From assembly GCA_003553525.1 (NCBI GenBank), contig PWEO01000163.1, positions 1-64,000 on the forward strand: 64,000 nt of DNA. Reading direction: 5' to 3'. Numbering within the stretch: the first letter of the stretch is position 1; each line of letters begins with the position of its first letter. Both the position numbers and the translations under genes were made by a program. Shown piece by piece: positions 8,038 through 17,209 of the stretch. The notes under the pieces were generated by a model. That model worked only from the letters and a program-made list of their open reading frames with translations, did not search any database and was not told the DNA's origin. The stretch comes from Clostridiaceae bacterium (GTDB taxonomy: Bacteria > Bacillota > Clostridia > Peptostreptococcales > T1SED10-28).

Positions 8038-8277
8038 ATGGAAATCTTAAATGTTATTTTAATACTTTTCCTGATTGTTTGCGCTTTAGCTGTTGAGCGG
8101 ACAAAGGACTTGCTTAGTGCCATTATCATTTTCGCATCATACAGTTTGGTAATGGCTATTTTGTGGCTGATACTCATGGCGCCGGATATTGCCTTGACGG
8201 AAGCCGCCATTGGAGCCGGTGTTACTACTATTCTTCTGATTGCCACGGTTTCCAGAATAAGGAGGGTGGAAAAATGA
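8038..8277 (+). CDS. MbhD-like subunit (DUF4040), split from MrpA
   Basis: 79-residue three-helix protein with 'ERTKDLLSAIIIFASYSLVMAILWLIL...APDIALTEAAIGAGVTTILLI', the pattern of the DUF4040 region that in Bacillus is fused into the C-terminal part of MrpA and in archaeal Mbh/Mrp clusters is a separate subunit (MbhD). AGGAGAGG lies before the ATG, and the stop overlaps the next start (ATGA), so it is translationally coupled to the next gene. Confidence 0.85.
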   Translation: MEILNVILILFLIVCALAVERTKDLLSAIIIFASYSLVMAILWLILMAPDIALTEAAIGAGVTTILLIATVSRIRRVEK

Positions 8278-8570
8278 AAAAATTTTTTATACCTCTAGTG
8301 TTTTTGGGTCTGCTGGGAATTATGTTTATCAGTGTTATGGAGCTTCCCGCTATCGGAGATCCGGAAAATCCCAGTCAAAATGAAGTGGCGGATTATTACA
8401 TCGAGAATGCCATTGATGATACGAAAACCCCCAACACCGTAACCGCAGTTTTAAAATACTACCGAGGGATAGATACCTTGCTTGAAGCCGGAGTTCTATT
8501 TACTTCAATTGTTGCGGTAATATCCGTACTTAGGGGAAATGAAAAAAAAAGAAGTATTAAAGAAGAGTAA
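8274..8570 (+). CDS. MbhE-like antiporter subunit, split from MrpA
   Basis: 98-residue protein with two membrane helices. It carries 'SQNEVADYYIENAIDDTKTPNTVTAVLKYYRGIDTLLE', matching the MbhE / extreme MrpA C-terminal region in which NxVTAVLxxYRGxDTLxE is conserved. The ATG at 8274 overlaps the preceding stop and has GGAGGGTGG upstream. An in-frame extension to 8163 exists but would overlap the previous gene heavily and is rejected. Confidence 0.85.
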   Translation: MKKFFIPLVFLGLLGIMFISVMELPAIGDPENPSQNEVADYYIENAIDDTKTPNTVTAVLKYYRGIDTLLEAGVLFTSIVAVISVLRGNEKKRSIKEE

Positions 8571-8585
8571 AAGGAGCACGCATCT

Positions 8586-9008
8586 ATGGACGATTTAATA
8601 GTAAAAACCATTATACGCATCGTTACCCCCTTTATTTACTTATACGGCACTTATATTATTTTAAACGCCAGCGCATCACCGGGGGGAAGTTTTGCCGGTG
8701 GAGCCATTATGGGTTCCGCAATTGTTCTGTATACCATTGTGTTTGGCCTTGCTAAAGCGGAAAAAAAAGTACCGGATCGCCTTGGGAAATTAAAGCGGGA
8801 GGTACTGCTTTGTTTTATTTTAATGGCCTTTGTGGTCGTTTTTATGGGTTATGATGTGCTGCAGCTTAGAGAAGCGGGAGCCTATCAGATCGCTTATGGA
8901 GAAAAAGTACAAGTTGAGATGCTTTCTTTGGTAAATATGGGGATTGCTTTCAAAGTTGCGGTAACCCTGATCAGTCTTTTTCATGTGTTCATTAAGGAGG
9001 ATCATTAA
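8586..9008 (+). CDS. mrpB: Na+/H+ antiporter subunit MrpB/MbhF
   Basis: 140-residue four-helix MnhB-domain protein. It contains 'PFIYLYGTYIILNASASPGGSFAGGAIMG' (about 15-43), where family members have 'HGxxxPGGGFxGG'; the usual His-Gly is replaced by Asn-Ala here. AAGGAGC lies upstream of the ATG. The last codons contain the GGAGG used by mrpC one base after the stop. Confidence 0.9.
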   Translation: MDDLIVKTIIRIVTPFIYLYGTYIILNASASPGGSFAGGAIMGSAIVLYTIVFGLAKAEKKVPDRLGKLKREVLLCFILMAFVVVFMGYDVLQLREAGAYQIAYGEKVQVEMLSLVNMGIAFKVAVTLISLFHVFIKEDH

Positions 9009-9009
9009 A

Positions 9010-9384
9010 ATGGAGTTTTTGGAAATTATCATGGACCGAATTAATTATTTTGGAGCCGCCACCCTTTTGGTGATAGGGCTTTATACCGTATTAACCCATC
9101 CGAATTTACTCAAAAAAGTTATTGGGCTCAACATTATGGAAACCGCCGTATTTTTGTTTATGGTATCCGTGGGATACGTTGCGGAAGGTAATGCTCCCAT
9201 ACTTGGTACCGTAAAAGAACCGATCACTGCTTCCTATGTGAATCCTTTACCTACGGCGATGATTCTTACGGGAATTGTGGTTGCTGTTAGTATTACGGCC
9301 TACGCCCTCAGTTTGATTATTAAAATTTATGAAGTATACGGCACCGTTGAGCTGGATGAAATCTTAGAAATGAGGGGGGAGTAG
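9010..9384 (+). CDS. mrpC: Na+/H+ antiporter subunit MrpC/MbhG (NuoK-like)
   Basis: 124-residue, three-helix NuoK-related subunit. 'GLYTVLTHPNLLKKVIGLNIMETAVFLFMV' and 'DPLPTAMILTGIVVAVSITA'-type sequence ('NPLPTAMILTGIVVAVSITA') are typical of MrpC. The start at 9010 has AAGGAGG ten bases upstream; an in-frame ATG at 8983 would run into mrpB. It is followed after three bases by mrpD. Confidence 0.92.
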   Translation: MEFLEIIMDRINYFGAATLLVIGLYTVLTHPNLLKKVIGLNIMETAVFLFMVSVGYVAEGNAPILGTVKEPITASYVNPLPTAMILTGIVVAVSITAYALSLIIKIYEVYGTVELDEILEMRGE

Positions 9385-9387
9385 AGG

Positions 9388-10875
9388 ATGGCTTATTTGC
9401 AGTTTCCGTTATTGATTCTATTTATACTCCTTTTAGGAGCGGTTATGACCCCTTTGCTGATGAAAAGGTTTAACTTGAAGGGAAAATATTTTATTCTGAC
9501 AGTGCTGATAGCAAGTCTATCGCTAAGCGCTTATCTGCTTTTTCAGGTGATGACCCAGGGATCCTACATGTATAATATCGGCAACTGGAGTCCCACCATT
9601 GGGATACAGTTCAGTGTTGATGAGTTTTCCACCATGATGGTCTTTTTCATCCTTATGATGACCACTTTAGTGGTGATTTATTCCTTAAGGGACATTGAAC
9701 ATGAAATTTTGCCAAAGCAAATTCCGGTATATTACAGTTTAATATTTTTACTGCTCGTGGGAATGGTGGGGATTACCTTTACCAATGACCTGTTTAATAC
9801 ATATGTATTTATGGAGATCCTGGCGATGACTTCCTGTGCAATAATTTCCATTAAACGAAAAAAGGAAAACTTTATGGCGGCCTTTAAGTACTTAATGTTA
9901 AACACCTTGGCATCCATCTCTTTTCTTTTCGGTGTGGCTCTTTTATATATGGCCACGGGATACTTAAACATCACGGAGATGTCCAATCAGATGGCTATTG
10001 CCTGGGAAATGTATCCCACCAATATTTTATTGGCCTTGGGTTTTATGGCGGCGGGACTTGGAATTAAAGCTGCGGTTTTCCCCTTGCATACCTGGCTTCC
10101 CGATGCCCATTCCAGCGCACCGACTCCATCCAGCGCATTGCTTTCCGGCCTTGTGGTAAAGGTCTATATTTTTGTGGCGATGAAAGTTCTTTTCCGTTTA
10201 GTAGGTACGGAAATTATCATCGTTAATTTAGGAGTTCACAATTACATTGCTTATTTTGCTGCTGTGGGAATGATCATGGGGTCCATATTTGCCATCGGAC
10301 AAAAAGATATTAAAAGAATGCTCGCCTACTCCAGTGTGGCCCAACTAGGATACATCTTTCTGGGGATCGGTATGGCCACGACCCAAGGGCTTAGCGTGTC
10401 CCTTTTTCATGTAGTCTCCCACGGATTAATGAAATCCGCATTATTCCTAAGTGCGGGAGCCATCATATATAAAACGGAAAAACGAAAAATCAACGACTTG
10501 TCGGGGATTGGGTATGAAATGCCCTTGACCATGATTATTTTCAGTATTGCGGCCCTAGGGATGATCGGTATTCCCGGAATGAGCGGGTTTATGAGTAAGT
10601 GGTATTTAGCCCTGGCGGTTCTCGAGTCCAATCAGCCTTTCTATCTCGTCGTAATTCTATTAAGTAGCTTTCTTAACGCGGTATATTATCTCCCCATTAT
10701 TGTAGCGGCTTTCTTAAAGCCCAGGGAAGATGGCAGTGAAGAAATGACTCGGGACGGTATTCCGAGAACCATGACCATGCCTATGGTTATCATTGCAGGA
10801 TTGATTATTTTAGTAGGAATATTCCCTCAAATTCTTATGAATATTATTGAGCGAGCGGTTCCCACTTTCTTGTAG
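9388..10875 (+). CDS. mrpD: Na+/H+ antiporter subunit MrpD/MbhH
   Basis: 495-residue proton-channel-type subunit related to NuoM/N/L, with about 14 membrane helices. The conserved Glu in helix five ('YVFMEILAMTSCA', near residue 144) and lysines in 'LGIKAAVFPLHTWLPDAHSSAPTPSSALLSG' (about 222-252) and 'GMSGFMSKWYLA' are present, so it should conduct protons. Length fits MrpD. GAGG precedes the ATG. Confidence 0.93.
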   Translation: MAYLQFPLLILFILLLGAVMTPLLMKRFNLKGKYFILTVLIASLSLSAYLLFQVMTQGSYMYNIGNWSPTIGIQFSVDEFSTMMVFFILMMTTLVVIYSLRDIEHEILPKQIPVYYSLIFLLLVGMVGITFTNDLFNTYVFMEILAMTSCAIISIKRKKENFMAAFKYLMLNTLASISFLFGVALLYMATGYLNITEMSNQMAIAWEMYPTNILLALGFMAAGLGIKAAVFPLHTWLPDAHSSAPTPSSALLSGLVVKVYIFVAMKVLFRLVGTEIIIVNLGVHNYIAYFAAVGMIMGSIFAIGQKDIKRMLAYSSVAQLGYIFLGIGMATTQGLSVSLFHVVSHGLMKSALFLSAGAIIYKTEKRKINDLSGIGYEMPLTMIIFSIAALGMIGIPGMSGFMSKWYLALAVLESNQPFYLVVILLSSFLNAVYYLPIIVAAFLKPREDGSEEMTRDGIPRTMTMPMVIIAGLIILVGIFPQILMNIIERAVPTFL

Positions 10876-10892
10876 TTTAGAGGAGGAGAAAC

Positions 10893-12944
10893 ATGAAAGA
10901 TTTAAATAGTAAACAAAAAGAAAATATTCTGCAACGAATCATAGGTAATCTGGATTCTTTTTGTGTGAACTGTATACTAGTATTTGTATTGACAATATTT
11001 CTCGTTGGGATTTTTATTATTATTACCATGGGAGCGGGTACGGGAACCCAGGGAGAATTTATCTTTGATACGAAGTTTTCCATCGCCGAGACCTTTGTGA
11101 ATCTGATCAACAATATTCCTTATCTGCCCTTTATTGCCATATTAATCCCCTTAGTGGGAGGCCCTATTGAGGCCTATTTTGGAAGAAAGTCGGAAACCCT
11201 TAGGGATTCCACTGTTGTAAACTCTACGTTTGTTACTTTTTTAATGATTTTAGCAATGTATCCCCAGGTGGTAGAAGGCAGTATTGACTATTTTATCCCT
11301 GGAGTATTTGGTGTGGGACTGCATTTTACTGTGGATATGCTTGGATTTATTATGGCCATGACCGCAGGGGTTTTGTGGTTGATGGTAACCATTTATACCC
11401 GGGACTATATGAGGATTGAACGGCACCGAAATAGATTCTCCCTATGGATGGCAGTAACCTTTGGAGGAATTCTCGGAACCATATTTGCGGGAGATATCTT
11501 AACGATGTTTCTTTTCTTTGAGATGATGACCTTAACCTCCTATATGTTGGTGGCCCACAACCAGTCAAAGGAATCCATGCTGGCAGGGAACAACTACATC
11601 TATATGGGAGTAGCCGGGGGCCTGAGTATTCTTCTTGGAATAATTCTTTTATATGTTTATACCGGGACCTTGGAGTTTGTACCCCTGGCAGCGGAACTGA
11701 ACGAGCTGGGCTGGATAAAATACCTGATCACTCTGTTTTTTGTACTGGGATTTGGCGTAAAGGCCGGGATGCTTCCTCTGCATATTTGGCTGCCTAAGGC
11801 TCATCCTGTAGCCCCTACGCCGGCCAGCGCTTTGCTTTCGGGGATTTTAATTAAGGTAGGGGCCTTTGGACTGCTTCGAATCATTACCAGCTTTTTTATT
11901 CCTGATATCACCGCCTTAGGAGAACTGGATCCCACCTTGTGGTCGGTTTCCGAAAACCTGGGAGCAGTAATTATCTGGGTGGGGATTGCCACCATGACCG
12001 TAGGAGTGTTTATGGCGCTTCAGCAGTCCCATATGAAAAAGATGCTGGCGTATCACTCCATCTCTCAAATGGGGTACATCGTAATGGGGATCGGGGTGGC
12101 AGCCTATCTTGGGGATTACGGCGCCATGGGCTTTACCGGAGCAGTATACCATATTGTAAACCATGCTCTTTTTAAGGGACTATTGTTTATGGTAGCGGGA
12201 TTGGTATATCTACGAACCAGAGAGCAGGACATGTATAAGCTTGGAGGGCTTTGGAAAAAAATGCCCTTTACCGCTTTGGTTTGTTTGATAGCCGCTTTAG
12301 GGATTACAGGAATGCCGGGTTTTAACGGCTTTGCCAGTAAATCCATGCTGCACCATGCCATTATCGAAGCCTATGAATACGGTCATCATTCCTTCCGGTA
12401 TGCGGAAGTGATGTTTACCATCGTCAGTGCCGGTACTGTATGCTCCTTTATTAAACTTTTCGGTTACGTTTTCCTAGGAAAAACTCCGGAAAAATACCAA
12501 AATATCGAAGGAGATAACGGTATGATGGATATGGCCATGGCAGGACTGGCGATTTTAATCGTGGCCATCGGGCAGGCTCCCAATTACTTCTTAAATGCCT
12601 TTTTAATTCCGTCGGCCCGACAGTTTGTATACGACCCTTATTTTATTGAAAGTTATTTGGTGGATATGAATTTTTTTAATTACGCAGATATCTCCATCAT
12701 GTTTTGGATTTATTTATTCGGTTTCGGAATCTTTTTTATCGGAAGCCGGTATCACTTATTCCACCTGACCATGCCGGACTGGATGGATGTAGAGACCACC
12801 CTGTACCGACCGATGTATAATCTGGTTTATAAGAATGCAATTAAAATCACCGATCGTTATGAAATGACAATTATTAAGGAAGATGTTATAATATATACGG
12901 TAATTTTGACGGTTGCTCTGATTATTTTGACCCGAATCATATAA
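10893..12944 (+). CDS. NuoL/MrpA-like antiporter subunit, first copy
   Basis: 683-residue proton-conducting membrane subunit. It has an N-terminal helix and a spacer before a NuoL-type core. Key charged residues are kept: Glu in 'LFFEMMTLTSY', Lys in 'FGVKAGMLPLHIWLPKAHPVAPTPASALLSG' and Lys in 'GFNGFASKSMLHH'. The C-terminal third carries two more helices. It is a close relative of the next gene, presumably by tandem duplication. In a cluster where MrpA is split, it probably supplies the MrpA N-terminal antiporter role. Confidence 0.87.
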   Translation: MKDLNSKQKENILQRIIGNLDSFCVNCILVFVLTIFLVGIFIIITMGAGTGTQGEFIFDTKFSIAETFVNLINNIPYLPFIAILIPLVGGPIEAYFGRKSETLRDSTVVNSTFVTFLMILAMYPQVVEGSIDYFIPGVFGVGLHFTVDMLGFIMAMTAGVLWLMVTIYTRDYMRIERHRNRFSLWMAVTFGGILGTIFAGDILTMFLFFEMMTLTSYMLVAHNQSKESMLAGNNYIYMGVAGGLSILLGIILLYVYTGTLEFVPLAAELNELGWIKYLITLFFVLGFGVKAGMLPLHIWLPKAHPVAPTPASALLSGILIKVGAFGLLRIITSFFIPDITALGELDPTLWSVSENLGAVIIWVGIATMTVGVFMALQQSHMKKMLAYHSISQMGYIVMGIGVAAYLGDYGAMGFTGAVYHIVNHALFKGLLFMVAGLVYLRTREQDMYKLGGLWKKMPFTALVCLIAALGITGMPGFNGFASKSMLHHAIIEAYEYGHHSFRYAEVMFTIVSAGTVCSFIKLFGYVFLGKTPEKYQNIEGDNGMMDMAMAGLAILIVAIGQAPNYFLNAFLIPSARQFVYDPYFIESYLVDMNFFNYADISIMFWIYLFGFGIFFIGSRYHLFHLTMPDWMDVETTLYRPMYNLVYKNAIKITDRYEMTIIKEDVIIYTVILTVALIILTRII

Positions 12945-12950
12945 AATGAG

Positions 12951-12995
12951 AGCTCTTGCTGATCCTTCTGCTTAAGGAAGCAGGAGCTTTTATCA
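12951..12995 (+). terminator. Hairpin between the two NuoL-like genes
   Basis: AGCTCTTGCT pairs with AGCAGGAGCT, with an inner TCCTT/AAGGA helix, then TTTTATC. The T tract is short, so this may attenuate rather than stop transcription and could lower expression of the second copy. Confidence 0.5.
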
Positions 12996-13014
12996 TAGGA
13001 AAGGATGAATAGCA

Positions 13015-14850
13015 TTGGATATTATTTCAAGAGGAATCATTCAAGTATGGATGCCTGCATCGATTGTCCTTTTTATTGTTCTGGAATTACTGATAATTCC
13101 GTCAATAGGAGATAATGAACGAAAAATTCGACGAAATGTGGTAAAAGTTTTTGTACTCCTCACCACGATTTTTATGATTCTGATCTTCAATGAAGTCCAA
13201 CGGGCCCCTGTGGTCTATGAAATCGGAAATGTATTCGGTATGGGAGCCATATTTCGTATTGATATGCTCAACTACGTATTTATTATTTTAACGGGAATTG
13301 TATGGTTGGCCCTGGGGATTTACAGTTTGGAAGACATCAACTATGTTTTCTATACATTAACCTACTTTGCTATTATCGGAACCCTGATGGCTGGCGACCT
13401 TTTGAGCTTTTTCCTATTCTTTGAGGCCATGACCTTTATTTCCTATGCCTTGATGGTTTATCACAGGGGGGAAGACCAGTTAGAGGCGGGAAAAGTTTAT
13501 ATTTACATGGGAATTATCGGAGGGCTATCCATACTAAGCGGAATTTTAATGCTCTCCGCCTATACGGGAAGCTTTGAATGGAGCCCCCTCGCCGTACAGT
13601 TTAGCGAAATGGGACCGATCAAATATATTATTGCAGCTTTCTTAATTGGAGGTTTCGGTATCAAAGCGGGGATGGTACCCTTTCATTTCTGGATGCCTAA
13701 GGTGTACGAAGGTGGACCGATTTCTGTGGTGGCACTATCTTCCGGGATTCTGATCAAGATCGGTGCCTACGGAATTCTTCGGGTGGTCTCCGTGGTATTT
13801 TCCGTTACGGACAGTGCCCGACTCAGCTCAGTGGAACTTTTATGGCAGGTCTCAAGAAACATTGGCGCTGTGGTTATTTGGATCGGAATCATAACTATGG
13901 TGGTAGGCGTTTTTATGGCCCTGCAGCAGGGTAATATGAAACGGATGCTGGCTTATCACAGTGTGAGTCAAATGGGTTATATGATCATGGGAATAGGAGT
14001 TGCAGGATATTTAGGTTATGAAGGAGCTATGGGCTTTGCCGGTGCCGTCTTCCATATGATCAATCACGCCTTCTTTAAGGTGATTCTCTTTATGGTGGCA
14101 GGATTGGTATTCCTTCGTACTCGGGAATGGAACATGTACAAGCTCGGGGGTCTTTGGAAAAAGATGCCTCTTACTGCCCTACTGTGTTTAATAGCGGTCT
14201 TTGGTATTACTGGGATGCCAGGCTTTAATGGTTTTGCCAGCAAGTCCGTGCTTCACCATGCCATTGATGAGGCCTATCTCTACGGTCATGAGGTTTTTCG
14301 TTATGCAGAGCTCCTTTTTGTCATTGTCAGTGCGGGAACCGTATGCTCTTTCCTCAAGTTCTTCGGATACATCTTCCTGGGAGACCTTGCCCCTGAATAT
14401 GAAAAAATTGAGGGAGACCATTATCGTATGAATGGGGCCATGGGAATTCTTGCCTTCTTTGTTATCGCCATCGGTCTAAATCCTTCCTTTTTCTTCGAGG
14501 GTTACTTGATTCCTGCGGCAAGCAGCTTTACCTACAGCCCGGAGTTTATTCAAAGTTATTTAGTGGGGCTGGAGTTTTTCGGGGCTGATGAAATTGTAGA
14601 CTTCCTGGGAGTTTATATTATCGGATTCGGTATGTTTGTAGTGGGTGTGAAATTTCATTTATTCAGTCTGCCGTTGCCGAAATGGATTAATGCGGAACGT
14701 TTCATATATAAACCGGTTACTGTGGTGTGTGAAAAGTTCCCTAATTTTTGCGTGCAACAATTTGAAAAACGGATTATTTTTGGAGATGTGGTCATTTACG
14801 CCGTTTTATTAACGGTGATTTTAGGAATGTTAATTGTTTTTGGAATTTAA
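13015..14850 (+). CDS. NuoL/MrpA-like antiporter subunit, second copy
   Basis: 611-residue paralogue of the preceding subunit; the stretch from 'MPLTALLCLIAVFGITGMPGFNGFASKS' to 'GTVCSFLKFFGYIFLGD' is nearly the same in both. Helix-five Glu ('LFFEAMTFISY') and the 'FGIKAGMVPFHFWMPK' lysines are kept. The loop that reads 'HPVAPTPASALLSG' in copy one has become 'YEGGPISVVALSSG', losing a motif conserved across the superfamily. The TTG start has AGGAAAGG upstream; an ATG 11 codons later is the alternative. Confidence 0.85.
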   Translation: MDIISRGIIQVWMPASIVLFIVLELLIIPSIGDNERKIRRNVVKVFVLLTTIFMILIFNEVQRAPVVYEIGNVFGMGAIFRIDMLNYVFIILTGIVWLALGIYSLEDINYVFYTLTYFAIIGTLMAGDLLSFFLFFEAMTFISYALMVYHRGEDQLEAGKVYIYMGIIGGLSILSGILMLSAYTGSFEWSPLAVQFSEMGPIKYIIAAFLIGGFGIKAGMVPFHFWMPKVYEGGPISVVALSSGILIKIGAYGILRVVSVVFSVTDSARLSSVELLWQVSRNIGAVVIWIGIITMVVGVFMALQQGNMKRMLAYHSVSQMGYMIMGIGVAGYLGYEGAMGFAGAVFHMINHAFFKVILFMVAGLVFLRTREWNMYKLGGLWKKMPLTALLCLIAVFGITGMPGFNGFASKSVLHHAIDEAYLYGHEVFRYAELLFVIVSAGTVCSFLKFFGYIFLGDLAPEYEKIEGDHYRMNGAMGILAFFVIAIGLNPSFFFEGYLIPAASSFTYSPEFIQSYLVGLEFFGADEIVDFLGVYIIGFGMFVVGVKFHLFSLPLPKWINAERFIYKPVTVVCEKFPNFCVQQFEKRIIFGDVVIYAVLLTVILGMLIVFGI

Positions 14851-14935
14851 GCAGGATATTTTAAGGAATTGGCGAATAATAAATTAAGACCTTCTAAAAG
14901 AAAAATACAAGGGAGTAGTTATAAGGGGATAAGCC

Positions 14936-15607
14936 ATGATAAATTTTATAAAAAATAAAGCTTTCGAAAAAACCCATAAAATTGAGATTGATGAAAAAAT
15001 TCTGGACCCGAAAAACATCAAACAATTTTTTAATGAATCTAAATGCCATCAAACCATTAAAACCTATGGAAATCAAAGGACGAAAAAACTCCAGGGGGAA
15101 TTGTACAACAAAGAAAAAGAGATTCGGGATATGGAAGGCAAACTGCAAAAGAAATATGAGGATAAAGATCAACTGATTAACCGAATTATTGCCCTTTCTC
15201 ATGAAATCAATTCCGAAGACAGGGGATCCTTGACCAAGGAATTGGAAAAAGCAAAAATAGACATTGAGAATGTGAAAGAAGAAATCGAAAAATTTAAAAG
15301 TGATTTGGAAGAAAAACAGATTTTACTAAAAGACATCCAAAAAAAACTCTATAAAGTGATGGCGGAAATTTCTTACACCCGATTTTTACACGAGCGGCAA
15401 AAACTTTCCAAGGTTCAAAAAAATATCAGGGGCCTACGAAAAAAACTGGACGGTATGCGGACAGAAAAAGAGGGGATTGAAGAAAAGCTGAATGATTTAT
15501 ACCACATGCTTCATGGAGTTATGGGCCATCAACAGATGGAGCAAATGGACCTGACTTTTTTAAAGGACTTCAGTGAAGAAGAAGAAGAGGTGAAGGATAA
15601 TGGTTAG
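14936..15607 (+). CDS. Coiled-coil protein of unknown function
   Basis: 223-residue soluble, highly charged protein. From about residue 50 to 190 it is rich in Lys/Glu heptads typical of long coiled coils, and it ends in an acidic tail ('FSEEEEEVKDNG'). No membrane segment or enzyme motif is seen. AAGGGGAT lies upstream of the ATG. Its stop overlaps the acpS start by eight bases, so it is translationally coupled to acpS and the alr-ndoAI-ndoA genes beyond. I do not recognise a family. Confidence 0.7.
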   Translation: MINFIKNKAFEKTHKIEIDEKILDPKNIKQFFNESKCHQTIKTYGNQRTKKLQGELYNKEKEIRDMEGKLQKKYEDKDQLINRIIALSHEINSEDRGSLTKELEKAKIDIENVKEEIEKFKSDLEEKQILLKDIQKKLYKVMAEISYTRFLHERQKLSKVQKNIRGLRKKLDGMRTEKEGIEEKLNDLYHMLHGVMGHQQMEQMDLTFLKDFSEEEEEVKDNG

Positions 15608-15986
15608 AGGCATTGGAATTGATATCATTGAAATTCATCGAATTGAAAGAGCCATAAAGAAAAATCCGAAGTTTATACATCGTATCCTGACCGAACAAGA
15701 AGTGGACTACATAACAGAAAACCAAAAGTCTACAATTACGGTAGCCGGCTATTTTGCCGCTAAAGAAGCCGTAAGCAAAGCTTTGGGCACCGGACTACGG
15801 GGTTTTAGCTGGAAGGATGTCGAAATACATAAAGACAGCAATAACCGGCCCTTTGCAGTTCTTCATAACGGAGCAAAGGAACAATTGGAAATCATGGGGG
15901 CCACGGAGATTTGGCTCAGTATTTCCCACAGTAAAAAAGACGCTGTTGCTCAGGCAATAATCAGCAAAGGAGGATCTTATGATTAA
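15600..15986 (+). CDS. acpS: Holo-[acyl-carrier-protein] synthase
   Basis: Transfers 4'-phosphopantetheine from coenzyme A to a serine of acyl carrier protein, activating fatty-acid synthesis. The 128 residues include 'GIGIDIIEIHRIERAI' near the N terminus (metal-binding Asp) and 'YFAAKEAVSKALGTG' near 50-64 (catalytic Glu/Lys), then 'WLSISHSKKDAVAQAI'. Length and motifs are standard. Overlaps both neighbours by a few bases. The acpS-alr-ndoAI-ndoA order is the common Firmicutes arrangement. Confidence 0.95.
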   Translation: MVRGIGIDIIEIHRIERAIKKNPKFIHRILTEQEVDYITENQKSTITVAGYFAAKEAVSKALGTGLRGFSWKDVEIHKDSNNRPFAVLHNGAKEQLEIMGATEIWLSISHSKKDAVAQAIISKGGSYD

Positions 15987-17160
15987 TAAAGAGAATCTAC
16001 GGCCCCTATGGGCGGAAATTAATTTGGACCATTTATCTCACAATATGAAAGAGGTTAAACGAAACATTAATAAAGATACCTTAGCCTGTGCGGTAATCAA
16101 AGCGGATGGTTATGGACATGGGGCAGTAGAGATCGCCGAAACACTGGTAAAATCTGGTGCTGACCGGTTCGCCGTGGCCACCCTGACGGAAGCTGTGGAA
16201 CTGCGAAAATCGGGAATAACGCTTCCTATTATGGTGCTGGGATATACTCCGGAAACTCAGTTTGAGACAATTACCAAGTATAACATCACCCAAACCATAT
16301 ATACCTATGAACAAGGAAAGTGCTTCAATGAAAAAGCTTTGGAGCGGGGAGAAAAAATAACAGTGCACATCAAAGTGGATACCGGTATGTCCCGACTGGG
16401 TTTTCAAACCCATGAGCAGGATCAGAAGAAAATGATAAGAATCCTAGGTATGAAAGGGTTGATAGTGGAGGGGATTTATACTCATTTTGCCATAGCCGAT
16501 GATGCTAAAAAAGATTTTACCTATTTACAGTTTGAAAAATTTCAGCTTTTAGTGAAAAAACTGGAAGCCGAAGGGTTCAATATACCGATTAAGCATGTAT
16601 CGAATTCCGCTGCAATTATTGATCTTCCCGAGATGAATCTGGACATGGTCCGCGCGGGACTGATGCTCTACGGTCTTTATCCTTCGAAGGATGTGGACCA
16701 TCGGAGAATCAAGCTAAAAAAGGTACTGGAGTTAAAAGCGGAAATTGCGTTGGTAAAGGACTTGGAAAAGGGTCGCGGAGTCAGTTACGGCCTCATATAT
16801 GAAACCCGGGAAACCCGACGGATTGCCACCCTTCCCGTGGGCTATGCAGACGGTTTTACAAGGCTGCTGACGGAAAAAGCCAAGGTGATGCTAAAAGGGA
16901 AGGCCTATCCCATTGTTGGAAGAATCTGTATGGATCAGTCCATGGTGGATATCACCGGTGAAGAGGCCAATATAGGAGACGTGGTTACTGTCATTAGTAG
17001 CAACGATGAAGATCCCAATACCGCGGATGATTTTGCGGATTTACTGGGCACCATAAATTATGAAATTGTTTGTATGATCAGTCGAAGGGTTCCTAGGGTT
17101 TATTTAATGAAAGGAGAAGTATGGGCAATTACCGATCACTTGTTGACACGACAATCTTAA
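15979..17160 (+). CDS. alr: Alanine racemase
   Basis: PLP enzyme converting L- to D-alanine for peptidoglycan. The 393-residue protein has the PLP lysine in 'AVIKADGYGHGA' (about 36-47), the 'HIKVDTGMSRLGF' strand, and 'GRICMDQSMVDIT' near residue 314. The C terminus is a few residues longer than usual ('EVWAITDHLLTRQS'). AGGAGG lies in the end of acpS, eight bases overlap between the two genes. Confidence 0.95.
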   Translation: MINKENLRPLWAEINLDHLSHNMKEVKRNINKDTLACAVIKADGYGHGAVEIAETLVKSGADRFAVATLTEAVELRKSGITLPIMVLGYTPETQFETITKYNITQTIYTYEQGKCFNEKALERGEKITVHIKVDTGMSRLGFQTHEQDQKKMIRILGMKGLIVEGIYTHFAIADDAKKDFTYLQFEKFQLLVKKLEAEGFNIPIKHVSNSAAIIDLPEMNLDMVRAGLMLYGLYPSKDVDHRRIKLKKVLELKAEIALVKDLEKGRGVSYGLIYETRETRRIATLPVGYADGFTRLLTEKAKVMLKGKAYPIVGRICMDQSMVDITGEEANIGDVVTVISSNDEDPNTADDFADLLGTINYEIVCMISRRVPRVYLMKGEVWAITDHLLTRQS

Positions 17161-17209
17161 GTGATATATAATATAAGTTAGCCTAATACTTATGACTAGG
17201 AGGTGCAGT

